A stretch of 64,000 bases of DNA from Olleya aquimaris (GCF_003259525.1 NZ_QLLO01000002.1:248001-312000); one strand, 5' to 3'; numbered from the stretch's first letter, positions 25,820 to 33,662 are shown. Translations and numbers: made by a program. Notes: generated by a model not told the origin, from the sequence alone.

Positions 25820-27688
25820 TTAATCCTTACGTCTGTTTCTTGTTGGTCTAGCATGCGTTGTTTTAAACACAGATTTGTCTCTGTCACCAGAACGTCTTCC
25901 TCTACTCTCGGAGCTACCTTCAGAGCTTCTACGTCTATCACTTCTGTTACCAGAAGTATCATCGCTTCTTCTTGAGCGTCTTTCTCCTCTAGGTTTATCA
26001 TCTCTGCGTCTGCGGTCTCCGCCACCATCACGACGTCTTCCACCACCTCTGTTTTTGTCACGTCCACCTCGTCCGCCACGACCACCTCGGTCTTCGGTAA
26101 CTTCTACGTTTACAAAACGTCCATTGTCTTTATAATCGGTAAAAAAGGCTAAGACCTTCTCTTGATGTTCTTTTTCGGTATTAAAAAATGAGAACGTATC
26201 TTTTACATCTACTTTAAAGACATCATCACGACCTAAATCTAAAACGTCTTTTAAAAAGTCTTTTAGTTTCATCCAATCGTAACCATCTTTTTCACCTACA
26301 TTAATAAAGTAGCGTGTTGCGTTACCAGAACTAGTTCTACCACTATCACGACCAGAATCTCCAGCTGCAACATTTAAGTTTTTAGCTTTTTGGTAATAGT
26401 TATAAAAACGTGTAAATTCTACAGAGAAAAACTTTTTAATTAATTCGTCTTTGCTTGTATCTTCAAACAAAGCGTTGATGTCTTCTAAGTACTTATCGAT
26501 TTCGTGATTAATTTCTGTATTATGAATTTTGTTTGCTAAAGACATTAACTGTACTTCGCAAATTTCCATTCCGTTAGGAATTTCTTTTAATTCAAACTTT
26601 TTATTAATTATACGCTCGATGCTTTTAAGCTTTCTTACTTCACTTTTAGACACAATAACCATAGATACACCAGTTTTTCCAGCACGTCCTGTACGACCAC
26701 TTCGGTGTGTGTAGGTTTCTATCTCGTCACTTAATTGGTAATTAATAACGTGTGTAACATCGTCTACATCAATACCACGTGCAGCTACATCTGTAGCGAC
26801 AAGCATTTGTATTTGACGTGTTCTAAATTGTTTCATCACAATATCACGTTGGTTTTGGCTTAAGTCACCATGTAAGGCTCCTGCGCTATAACCATCTTCT
26901 ATTAATTGTTCTGCAACTTTTTGCGTATCACGTTTGGTGCGACAAAATATTACCGAAAATATATCTGGATTTGCATCCGCTAATCGTTTTAAGGCTTGGT
27001 ACCTGTCACGCGCATTTACTAAATAGTATTCGTGTGATACGTTAGAGGTACTTTCGTTTTTATGACCAACAGTCACCTCTAAAGGGTCGTTCATAAACTT
27101 TTTGGCTATGGTCGCCACCTCTTTTGGCATGGTTGCACTAAATAACCACGTGCTTTTTTCTTCTGGAGTTCCTGATAAGATATCTGTAATATCTTCATAA
27201 AAACCCATGTTTAGCATCTCATCTGCTTCATCTAAAACAGCGTATTGTATTTTGGTGATGTCTACTAAACGTCTTTTAATCATATCTTTCATACGACCAG
27301 GAGTAGCCACAATAATTTGTGCACCACGTTTTACTTCACGTGCTTGGTCTGTAATACTTGATCCACCATAAATAGCAGTCACGTTTAGTCCTTTGCTGTA
27401 CTTACCGTATTGCTTCATTTCGTTTGCAATTTGCAAACATAATTCTCTAGTTGGCGATAGTATTAACCCTTGTGTGGTACGACTATCGACATCAATTTTT
27501 TGTAGCATAGGAAAACCAAATGCTGCTGTTTTACCAGTACCAGTTTGTGCTAAAGCGACTAAATCGCGTTCAGACTCTAATAATAATGGGATTGCTTTTT
27601 GTTGGACTTCGCTAGGTGTTTCAAAACCTAAGTCTGTAATGGCTTGTAGCAAGTTTGCGTCAAGACCAAGTTCTTGGAATGTGCTCAT
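25820..27688 (-). CDS. deaD: DEAD-box ATP-dependent RNA helicase, DeaD/CsdA type
   Basis: 622 residues. Q-motif GFETPSEVQQKAIP (21-34), Walker A AQTGTGKT (47-54), DEAD in AVLDEADEMLNMG, SAT, and motif VI HRSGRTGRAG form the core (1-about 370). A helical extension and a DbpA-type RNA-binding domain (about 455-530) follow. The C-terminal tail (about 535-622) is Arg/Gly/Asp rich (RGGRGGRGGRDKNRGGG), a low-complexity RNA-binding tail. It unwinds structured RNA in ribosome assembly and decay, often at low temperature. The leader is long and can fold (hairpin 27722-27774). Long antisense frames over the RGG tail are only by-products of its composition. Confidence 0.94.
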   Translation of the reverse strand: MSTFQELGLDANLLQAITDLGFETPSEVQQKAIPLLLESERDLVALAQTGTGKTAAFGFPMLQKIDVDSRTTQGLILSPTRELCLQIANEMKQYGKYSKGLNVTAIYGGSSITDQAREVKRGAQIIVATPGRMKDMIKRRLVDITKIQYAVLDEADEMLNMGFYEDITDILSGTPEEKSTWLFSATMPKEVATIAKKFMNDPLEVTVGHKNESTSNVSHEYYLVNARDRYQALKRLADANPDIFSVIFCRTKRDTQKVAEQLIEDGYSAGALHGDLSQNQRDIVMKQFRTRQIQMLVATDVAARGIDVDDVTHVINYQLSDEIETYTHRSGRTGRAGKTGVSMVIVSKSEVRKLKSIERIINKKFELKEIPNGMEICEVQLMSLANKIHNTEINHEIDKYLEDINALFEDTSKDELIKKFFSVEFTRFYNYYQKAKNLNVAAGDSGRDSGRTSSGNATRYFINVGEKDGYDWMKLKDFLKDVLDLGRDDVFKVDVKDTFSFFNTEKEHQEKVLAFFTDYKDNGRFVNVEVTEDRGGRGGRGGRDKNRGGGRRRDGGGDRRRRDDKPRGERRSRRSDDTSGNRSDRRRSSEGSSESRGRRSGDRDKSVFKTTHARPTRNRRKD

Positions 27689-27721
27689 TCTAAATTATAA
27701 GTATTCAATTGCTTTATGTTG

Positions 27722-27774
27722 GTGTTACCTATAGAAGTGCATTGAACAACTTTAACCTATACTTCTAGTAACAC
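27722..27774 (-). promoter_or_regulatory. Structured hairpin in the deaD leader
   Basis: On the coding (minus) strand GTGTTACTAGAAGT (27774-27761) pairs with ACTTCTA plus GTAACAC (27738-27732 and 27728-27722), with one 3-base bulge and a 22-base loop. The stem has 14 pairs and lies inside the long 5' leader of the helicase gene. Confidence 0.55.
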
Positions 27775-27822
27775 ATCCTCTCTCTGAGGAGTAATTTAAC
27801 GCGTATGCGTTTTTTCAAGGTG

Positions 27823-27830
27823 CAAAGGTA
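27823..27830 (-). promoter_or_regulatory. -7 element for deaD
   Basis: TACCTTTG on the minus strand (27830-27823), followed by CACC, a full match to TAnnTTTG. It would start the transcript near 27816, about 128 bases ahead of the ATG. No TTG is found at the usual -33 distance, so the promoter may need an activator or the start may lie elsewhere. Confidence 0.5.
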
Positions 27831-27940
27831 CACTTTTATTTAAGATATTTGATTGTTGTGTTACTAATTGTTTAAACTAATGATTTATAGTGTCTTAAAA
27901 TGGGTTAATAAGAGGCGAATTAATAGTGATATTTTGGGTT

Positions 27941-27957
27941 TTCGAATATATAGGAAC
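27941..27957 (+). repeat. Left arm of 17-bp inverted repeat
   Basis: TTCGAATATATAGGAAC, perfect reverse complement of 29899-29915. Pairing stops at both ends after 17 bases. Confidence 0.85.
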
Positions 27958-28226
27958 GTGTTCGTGTATGATTTGTGCGGAATCAGACGTTAGTCAGATT
28001 CAGTTGCAAATCAGATGTTGGTTTAAAGTTAGAAATATTCTTGAAACTTCATGCATAGCATGAATTATACACGTTGTTGTGCTTTCGTTATTCATTATTT
28101 AAACAATTTCAATTTTACCTAAACATTTGACTGTTAGCTTTCAAATAAGAATCAGAGAAAAATTTAACTATCTATATAATGTTCATCTTTGCCTTGGCTG
28201 ATAGTTCATTTCTATTAATGTCATAA

Positions 28227-29000
28227 TTATTCTTCAATATATTTCAAAATGTACTTCTTAAGTTCCATAGCTTCATTGGAAAGGCGTATTTTGGTACGAT
28301 GGTTTCCTAGCAGCATTGCTTTTATGGAACTTATTTTGTTGGCAAAATCAGTCACTTCTGGGCTGTCTGGGTTACGTTCAAAAAAGGATAAATCGAGCTT
28401 ATTCACTTCAGATTTCCATAAATCCGGAATATAGTTAGCTTCATAAATTGAATTGGGGTCTAAATAAGCCATTGAGATAGGATCTTTCAACTGAATAGTA
28501 ATGTTATTATTGAAAGTTTCTTTTCTCTTGAGAGACTCGAAGGATTTATAATAATCTAATATTTTAAACCTCAAAGTATCAGAGACTATTAGATTTATTT
28601 TACCTGAAGATTTCATGTCTTCAAAAACAATGTTATTTCCCGAAAACGACGTTATACTCTGAAATCTGCGAATTGCGGTTACTAGTTTTGGAATGTCATT
28701 TTTAATTTTTTCTGCTCGAAAACTTTTTAAAATCGTTGTTTGAGCTTGAAGCTGCGAAGTATCCCTGCTTATACGTCTTTTTAATTCTAAAATATCCTTA
28801 TCCAAGTTAGCAACAATTCCTGACAAATAGTTCTTTTCTGTCTTTTTATTTAGCCTGTTTTCATTCCAGTTATTGACCTGTAAGGCCAATAAGATTCCGA
28901 TCATAACTAGGATAATTTCACCAATAGCATATTTCAAATACTTGCCAGTTTTGTTTTTCTCCATGAGGTCGAATCTTATTTTTCTAAAGAATTTAATCAT
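28227..29000 (-). CDS. DUF6090 family membrane protein (copy 1)
   Basis: 257 residues. The N-terminus MIKFFRKIRFDLMEKNKTGK is followed by one membrane helix (YAIGEIILVMIGILLALQV) and NNWNENRL, the DUF6090 signature. The remaining roughly 210 residues are helical and charged, predicted outside the membrane. DUF6090 proteins are widespread in Flavobacteriaceae, often in tandem, with no established function. Three bases separate it from the related gene upstream, so the two are one transcript. Both lie inside the inverted-repeat segment. Confidence 0.82.
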   Translation of the reverse strand: MIKFFRKIRFDLMEKNKTGKYLKYAIGEIILVMIGILLALQVNNWNENRLNKKTEKNYLSGIVANLDKDILELKRRISRDTSQLQAQTTILKSFRAEKIKNDIPKLVTAIRRFQSITSFSGNNIVFEDMKSSGKINLIVSDTLRFKILDYYKSFESLKRKETFNNNITIQLKDPISMAYLDPNSIYEANYIPDLWKSEVNKLDLSFFERNPDSPEVTDFANKISSIKAMLLGNHRTKIRLSNEAMELKKYILKYIEE

Positions 29001-29003
29001 ATC

Positions 29004-29783
29004 TTATTTTTTAGCCTTTTCAAGATGCTCTAATAATCTATTGGTACGATTGAGCATATCATTATATCGGCTACCACTATTTCTATGGGCAATGAGAAAA
29101 TGTGAGTACGCTGTATAAATATGTTGGTTATTAAATAGTGATTGCAAATCTGCTTCAAATGGAATTTTTTCTATTTCATTAGGCATACTTCTAAATTCAT
29201 CATCTCTAGACAGTTCATTATCCTGTTTGCTGCTATGGTTTAAAAACTCAGTAAAATAAGATACAGGGTGTAATGAAGACGATGGGACAACTTGTTTTAA
29301 TAATTCTATGCCTTTACGGTAATACGTTTCTTCATAGCGCTTTATATCTTGGACCTTATAATCGACTTTTTCTACATAGGTTGTAATGAAATTCTTAATT
29401 GAATCTGACTTTATAATATTTATTTTGCCTGAGTTAATAAGCGAACGTGCAGTACCTAATGTTGGGCTATAGGTAAATGAGCCCAATGGCCTTAACATAT
29501 GTTTAAAAAGGCTGTCGTTAGGTGGGTTTTTCTTCCAGAAGGCATGGCACACTTTGGCACTAGCCTGGGCCATTTCCGTTTCCCATGTTATTCGTTTTTC
29601 AAGACCTTTTTGCGACTCTTTGAGGTCGGCTATGAGTTGGTTAATAATTACTTGCTCATCTTTTTCTCTTATGCGTTCATTGTTCCAGTTGTTAATCTGA
29701 AGTGCAATTAAAATCCCAATCACCACCAAGACAATTTCGCCGATTGCATACAGTAAATACTTACTAAATTTATTTTCAGTCAA
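29004..29783 (-). CDS. DUF6090 family membrane protein (copy 2), start region disrupted
   Basis: From TTG 29783 the protein is 259 residues: TENKFSKYLLYAIGEIVLVVIGILIALQINNWN (DUF6090 helix) and a charged helical remainder. The usual start is lost: reading upstream in frame gives IKFFRKIRQRLL, the same N-terminus as the neighbouring copy, but no start codon in frame. An ATG (29826) lies just beyond, separated by ATAAAAT twice in a row; with one copy the frame would be MIKFFRKIRQRLL. So a 7-bp tandem duplication puts ATG out of frame. Expression may depend on TTG 29783, on slippage, or not occur. Confidence 0.7.
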   Translation of the reverse strand: MTENKFSKYLLYAIGEIVLVVIGILIALQINNWNNERIREKDEQVIINQLIADLKESQKGLEKRITWETEMAQASAKVCHAFWKKNPPNDSLFKHMLRPLGSFTYSPTLGTARSLINSGKINIIKSDSIKNFITTYVEKVDYKVQDIKRYEETYYRKGIELLKQVVPSSSLHPVSYFTEFLNHSSKQDNELSRDDEFRSMPNEIEKIPFEADLQSLFNNQHIYTAYSHFLIAHRNSGSRYNDMLNRTNRLLEHLEKAKK

Positions 29784-29809
29784 TAATCTTTGTCTAATTT
29801 TTCTAAAGA

Positions 29810-29823
29810 ATTTTATATTTTAT
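29810..29823 (-). repeat. 7-bp tandem duplication at the start codon of DUF6090 copy 2
   Basis: ATTTTAT occurs twice without a gap (29810-29816, 29817-29823; ATAAAAT twice on the coding strand), immediately after the ATG at 29826-29824. Removing one copy restores the family's standard N-terminal frame. Confidence 0.8.
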
Positions 29824-29898
29824 CATTGGTTATTGGTTGGTCATAATGAAGCACAACTTTATGATGATAAGGAATCGTTTTAATATTCTTTATCAGCA

Positions 29899-29915
29899 GT
29901 TCCTATATATTCGAA
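29899..29915 (-). repeat. Right arm of 17-bp inverted repeat
   Basis: GTTCCTATATATTCGAA, perfect reverse complement of 27941-27957, 1,941 bases from the left arm. Confidence 0.85.
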
Positions 29916-29943
29916 GTTAATAGAATTTTTTGACAAAGTCAAA

Positions 29944-30519
29944 TCAAATCTTATTCAAATAATCTACCAATAACCTAATGGCTTTTCCACGATGACCAAT
30001 CTTGTTTTTTTCGTCTAAAGAGATTTCTGCAAAAGTTTTAGTGTAACCGTTTGCTTTAAAAATAGGGTCGTAACCAAACCCTTTGTTACCTTGTTTGGTT
30101 GTGGTAATGTCGCCTTTACAAATACCAGTAAACGTTTCCAATTCATTATTTAAGTGTAAAGCAATAACCGTTTTAAATTGTGCTTGTCTATTAGATTTAT
30201 TATTTAGGTTTTTTAATAATAAATCCATGTTATCATGGGCATCACGTTGTGCGCCTGCATATCGTGCGCTAAATACACCTGGTTCGCCATTTAGTGCTTC
30301 AACTTCTAATCCTGTGTCGTCTGCAAAACAGTCGTAACCATACTGCTGCTTGATGTATTCTGCTTTTTGAATGGCGTTGCCTTCAATAGTATTTTGTGTT
30401 TCTGGAACGTCCTCAAAACAACCAATATCTTTTAAACTTAATAATTTGATATGGCTTGGTATTAAGCTTTGGACTTCTTTAAGCTTGTTGAGGTTGTTTG
30501 TGGCGAAGACGAGTTGCAT
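29944..30519 (-). CDS. rdgB: Non-canonical purine NTP pyrophosphatase (RdgB/HAM1 family)
   Basis: 191-residue house-cleaning enzyme hydrolysing XTP and ITP/dITP to the monophosphates. N-terminal FATNNLNKLKEVQSLIP with the substrate-binding TNN..K, then the catalytic Asp region FADDTGLEVEALNGEPGVFSARYAG, GFGYDPIF and SLDEKNKIGHRGKA(I), all hallmark motifs. Length is standard. It stands alone between the inverted-repeat segment and the amidase cluster, showing that both sit next to core genes. Confidence 0.95.
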   Translation of the reverse strand: MQLVFATNNLNKLKEVQSLIPSHIKLLSLKDIGCFEDVPETQNTIEGNAIQKAEYIKQQYGYDCFADDTGLEVEALNGEPGVFSARYAGAQRDAHDNMDLLLKNLNNKSNRQAQFKTVIALHLNNELETFTGICKGDITTTKQGNKGFGYDPIFKANGYTKTFAEISLDEKNKIGHRGKAIRLLVDYLNKI

Positions 30520-30656
30520 AATTATAAATTTTACTGGTAATGACTTTAATTAAACCGTTGAGGTAGTAAAACTAACCATTAATCTATTGGCTATTACTTA
30601 GAAGACATTAAAATTAGAGATTTGACGTAATTATTAATTTTTTAAAAAGCAAAGTT

Positions 30657-31031
30657 ATGCCAAAATCAGAAAATTTTTCATGTATCCCAAAAGAGCCTTT
30701 AATAAAACTGGATGAGAACGGAGTTGCACCAATTGTAAAATACTCTATGCCACATGATACTTCATATACAGCTAAAAGCTTTATGCCTTTAGATATTGAA
30801 GAAAAGTGTTTTAAAGATGAGCATAGAAAAGAAGGAAATATTGATAACTACGATCGTTTTTCTGGTAAAAGCGAAAAACAAATAGCCAAAATACTGCATA
30901 CAGAGTTTAGCAATTTTAAACGAAAAATAAATATGGCTAATATTAAAAACAATGTGTCCTCTGTCTCTTACGATAAAATGGAAGCAGAAATTGCACTAAA
31001 CGTAAATGTAGAACCTTTAAAAATAAATTAA
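30657..31031 (+). CDS. Unknown 124-residue protein, first gene of the amidase cluster
   Basis: No signal peptide, no membrane helix and no family I can name. The N-terminal part (PKSENFSCIPKEPLIKLDENG) is proline- and charge-rich and likely extended; residues about 60-95 are predicted helical (KSEKQIAKILHTEFSNFKRKINMAN). One base separates its stop from the ATG of the next gene, so they are translated together. It could be an adaptor or chaperone of the following protein. It does not resemble a Tai4-type immunity protein, which is exported. Confidence 0.65.
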   Translation: MPKSENFSCIPKEPLIKLDENGVAPIVKYSMPHDTSYTAKSFMPLDIEEKCFKDEHRKEGNIDNYDRFSGKSEKQIAKILHTEFSNFKRKINMANIKNNVSSVSYDKMEAEIALNVNVEPLKIN

Positions 31032-31032
31032 G

Positions 31033-32376
31033 ATGCCAATTAATACCAATTATCTAAACTATATATCCATGCTAAATTCTGTAGCTTATAGGATAAAAAA
31101 CGAACAAATGGTACCAGTATATTCTACCAATGCTTATGGATTACCAACAATAAAGTTAGTGCCAAGGGTAGAGAAAATGAAACCAGAAATTTTCTTGATA
31201 GAAGAGTATGAAATTAAATCTGTTTTAGGGGACTATGGAGCAGGAAAAGTCATAAAAACCATGAACTTTGGACCTAATGAGGAACGAACAATTACGGTGT
31301 CCAGTTATAAAAAACGAGAGACGACTAAAAGTTTTTCTAAAAATGTATTGGACTCTTATAGTGAAGAAAGTGCAGAAGAGTTAGAATCGCTTGTAGAAAA
31401 CGAAGGGACGTCTAACATATCTAACACAACATCGTTAATTAAAAGTGCAGAAGTTAGTGCCGAAATTACAGGAGGTATTAGCAAAAACAACAAGGCTTCG
31501 GCTAGTGGATCTGCATCTATTAGTAGTTCTGCAAATAGTGCACGAGAAGAAATGGCTAGACAATTATCTACAGCAATGGATAAGCATACAGCTAAGTCGT
31601 CTGCTAACAGAGAAATGGAAATTAATAGTACATCTACAGAAACCGTATCTGAAGGCTCTGAAGAAAGTATTGTTAGAGTCTTGAAAAATCCAAATTTTAA
31701 AACGCTAAATATGGTGATGCGTCAAATGGAGCAAGAGTACATTACTGCAATTATCTTAAAAGATGTAAAAATTGGGTTTTGTAATGGTACAAAAGAATCT
31801 ATTAGATATGCTAAACTGTATGAGTTAGATCAACTATTGGATGATGTGCTTGTAAAAGAAGAATGCAAAGCAAAAGTAAAATGTAATGTAATTACCTCTT
31901 TAATGAAAGTTAGAGATATGGCAGGAACAGTGCATCCATTTATAGAAGAAGTTACAGAGAGTAATTATAAGTGTACCACAGATAAAGATGGCAATACAAA
32001 GTTAGAGGAGAGTAAAGACAAAACACGTTACTGGAGAAAACGAAAAGATTTAATTCAAACTTTGAGTGACGTTAATAAAGATTTTAAGGACAGAGATTTT
32101 ATAACAACTAATGGACTTATAATGGATTTAAAAGTCCGTGTGTTAAGGACAGATGGTATAGTTGCTGATGCCTTTTTAGGACATGGTGAAACACTAGATT
32201 GTTTTAATCAAAAATTGCAAGATGAAGCCACTAAGACAGAGATTATTAAAAATCAAGAGTTAGAGTTAAAAAATCAAGAAATGAAACTAAAACTTAAGAT
32301 TATTGAATCTATAACTGATCCAGATAAACAAGCAGATGCCTATCAGAAGATGTTTATGGAGAAGTGTGTTGAATAA
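31033..32376 (+). CDS. Unknown 447-residue protein with Ser/Ala-rich centre and coiled coil
   Basis: No signal peptide and no membrane helix. The N-terminal domain (about 1-100) is mixed beta (EIFLIEEYEIKSVLGDYGAG, FGPNEERTITVSSYKKRE). Residues about 105-212 are Ser/Ala/Thr/Glu-rich and low in aromatics (ASASGSASISSSANSA), probably helical. A cysteine-containing domain follows (about 215-390; C250, C278, C284, C314, C390). The C-terminus is a coiled coil (NQELELKNQEMKLKLKIIE). I recognise no family. Strong linkage to the amidase gene (25 bases downstream) and the small gene (1 base upstream) suggests a shared function, for example carrying or releasing the amidase. That is inference. Confidence 0.7.
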   Translation: MPINTNYLNYISMLNSVAYRIKNEQMVPVYSTNAYGLPTIKLVPRVEKMKPEIFLIEEYEIKSVLGDYGAGKVIKTMNFGPNEERTITVSSYKKRETTKSFSKNVLDSYSEESAEELESLVENEGTSNISNTTSLIKSAEVSAEITGGISKNNKASASGSASISSSANSAREEMARQLSTAMDKHTAKSSANREMEINSTSTETVSEGSEESIVRVLKNPNFKTLNMVMRQMEQEYITAIILKDVKIGFCNGTKESIRYAKLYELDQLLDDVLVKEECKAKVKCNVITSLMKVRDMAGTVHPFIEEVTESNYKCTTDKDGNTKLEESKDKTRYWRKRKDLIQTLSDVNKDFKDRDFITTNGLIMDLKVRVLRTDGIVADAFLGHGETLDCFNQKLQDEATKTEIIKNQELELKNQEMKLKLKIIESITDPDKQADAYQKMFMEKCVE

Positions 32377-32401
32377 GCTAATAACAATTAATTTACGTGA
32401 T

Positions 32402-33112
32402 ATGTCAAGTGTAATTTACAATAGATGGAATAATAAGAGCTTAGTTTTATCAAAAAAAGTTTTAGGTATAAATAATGAATTAGACCCAATTGGGTTGCAA
32501 TTAAATTTATTAGAAAAACCAACATGGAAAACCATGAAGGCTAGTTATCCAGGTAAAGAACTGCCTCCATTTGATTTATATAAAGAAATTGGCGGTAATA
32601 TGCCAAATTATAAATCTGCTGAAGAACTTTCAAGGTCACCATATGCAAATTCTTGTGCATTCCGTATGAGTAGAGGATTAAATTTGAGTGGTGTAATTCT
32701 GCCAAAAAGATTTACACCTAATCAACTTGTAAGGAGAGGAAAGGATAAGAATTATTATTGGGGTAGAGTAAAAGAATTATATCCAATAATGAAAGAAAAA
32801 CTAGGTGAGCCAGATTTGAATAATAAATTGAAAAGTGCTAATTATGGCGAGGTAAAACAAGGTTTGTCTGATTTGGAAATGACTGAGTATAAAAACAAGA
32901 AGGGAATAATAATGTTTGAAGTTAGTGGTTGGGGAGATGCTACTGGACATTTTACTTTATGGGATGGTAATAATTTGATCTACCCAGGAAATCCTGATCA
33001 TGATAATCCTAATTCTGAACTTTATTATTTTAAAATGAAATATGATGTAAATGATAATGGAAAAAAGAAAGTTGTACAGACTAGTAGAATTTTACTTTGG
33101 GAGTTAAAATAA
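32402..33112 (+). CDS. Tae4-like peptidoglycan amidase (type VI secretion amidase effector 4 family)
   Basis: 236 residues. The family signature is clear: an early IGG (KEIGGNMPNY), catalytic Cys85 in NSCAFRMSRGLNLSGV, and His183 in GDATGHFTLWDGN with D188 as a candidate third residue. KKGIIMFEVSGWGDATGH is the typical strand before the His. Tae4 enzymes cut the D-glutamyl-diaminopimelate bond of peptidoglycan (DL-endopeptidase) in rival cells. No signal peptide, so delivery must use an injection system or lysis. ATG 32402 is preferred over ATG 32336, which lies inside the previous gene. No cognate Tai4-type gene is visible nearby. Confidence 0.85.
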   Translation: MSSVIYNRWNNKSLVLSKKVLGINNELDPIGLQLNLLEKPTWKTMKASYPGKELPPFDLYKEIGGNMPNYKSAEELSRSPYANSCAFRMSRGLNLSGVILPKRFTPNQLVRRGKDKNYYWGRVKELYPIMKEKLGEPDLNNKLKSANYGEVKQGLSDLEMTEYKNKKGIIMFEVSGWGDATGHFTLWDGNNLIYPGNPDHDNPNSELYYFKMKYDVNDNGKKKVVQTSRILLWELK

Positions 33113-33163
33113 TTCTTTTTCTATGGTTAATATTTAGCTGTCTAATTAAATATCAAAAAGAAT
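33112..33163. terminator. Possible bidirectional hairpin between amidase gene and rlmH
   Basis: ATTCTTTTT (33112-33120) pairs with AAAAAGAAT (33155-33163) around a 34-base AT-rich loop with internal pairing. It lies between convergent genes. The stem has little G+C, so it is a weak candidate. Confidence 0.35.
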
Positions 33164-33168
33164 AGTAA

Positions 33169-33642
33169 TCACCTATGATGATAAGGCTCATTACGTAGAA
33201 TAGTAAATCCTCTGTACAGTTGCTCTATAACAAACAGTCGTACCATTTGATGTGAAAAAGTCATTTTAGATAAGGCTATTTTTCCTTGCGCTTTGGCATA
33301 CACGTCTGGACTAAATCCGTAAGGTCCACCAATAACTAGTACAAGTTGTTTGATACCAGAATTCATGTGTTTTTGTAGATAGTTAGAAAACCCAACACTA
33401 TCCAATTGTTTTCCGTTTTCATCTAGTAAAATCAAAACGTCAGTAGGTTTTAGCTTATTTAATATAAGCTCGCCTTCTTTTTGTTTTTGCTGGTCTTCGC
33501 TTAGATTTTTAACTTTTTTTAAATCTGGAATAATTTCCAACTCAAAACCTATATAAAAGCCTAAACGTTTTTTATACTCATCAATCAACGTTTGTAATGG
33601 CTTACTATCTGTTTTGCCTATGGCTAGAAGTTTTATAGTCAT
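33169..33642 (-). CDS. rlmH: 23S rRNA (pseudouridine(1915)-N(3))-methyltransferase
   Basis: 157-residue SPOUT methyltransferase acting on helix 69 of 23S rRNA in the assembled ribosome. Standard length. The motifs LVIGGPYGFSPDVYAKAQGK and SKMTFSHQMVRLFVIEQLYR, ending ILRNEPYHH, are almost invariant in RlmH. Convergent with the amidase gene, divergent from nadC. Confidence 0.96.
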   Translation of the reverse strand: MTIKLLAIGKTDSKPLQTLIDEYKKRLGFYIGFELEIIPDLKKVKNLSEDQQKQKEGELILNKLKPTDVLILLDENGKQLDSVGFSNYLQKHMNSGIKQLVLVIGGPYGFSPDVYAKAQGKIALSKMTFSHQMVRLFVIEQLYRGFTILRNEPYHHR

Positions 33643-33662
33643 GAGGCAAATTTACAATTTAT

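Larger units (their letters stand above)
27938..29918. mobile_element. Inverted-repeat-bounded segment carrying two DUF6090 genes
   Basis: A perfect 17-bp inverted repeat bounds the segment: TTCGAATATATAGGAAC at 27941-27957 and its reverse complement at 29899-29915. Both repeats are flanked on the outside by the same three bases, GTT (27938-27940 and 29916-29918), which could be a target duplication. Inside are about 270 bases without a convincing gene, including imperfect 13-base direct repeats AATCAGAYGTTRG at 27981 and 28009, then two paralogous membrane-protein genes. No transposase or integrase is inside, so the segment would have to be mobilised in trans, or it is a relic. The outer neighbours (deaD, rdgB) are housekeeping genes. 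Confidence 0.55.

Noticed and set aside
25813-26135. Long open frames on both strands over the 3' end of the DEAD-box gene
   Set aside because: They arise from the Arg/Gly-rich codon composition of the helicase tail; the encoded proteins are low-complexity Val/Glu/Asp or Leu/Ser/Pro runs.
27958-28226. Gene or RNA in the left interior of the inverted-repeat segment
   Set aside because: Only short frames and imperfect direct repeats; no promoter, start or RNA structure I could support.
30657-31031. Tai4-type immunity protein
   Set aside because: No signal peptide, no matching Cys or fold features; kept as an unknown protein.
31445-31684. 79-codon frame inside the 447-residue gene
   Set aside because: Fully contained in a well-supported gene in another frame, with no promoter or independent features.
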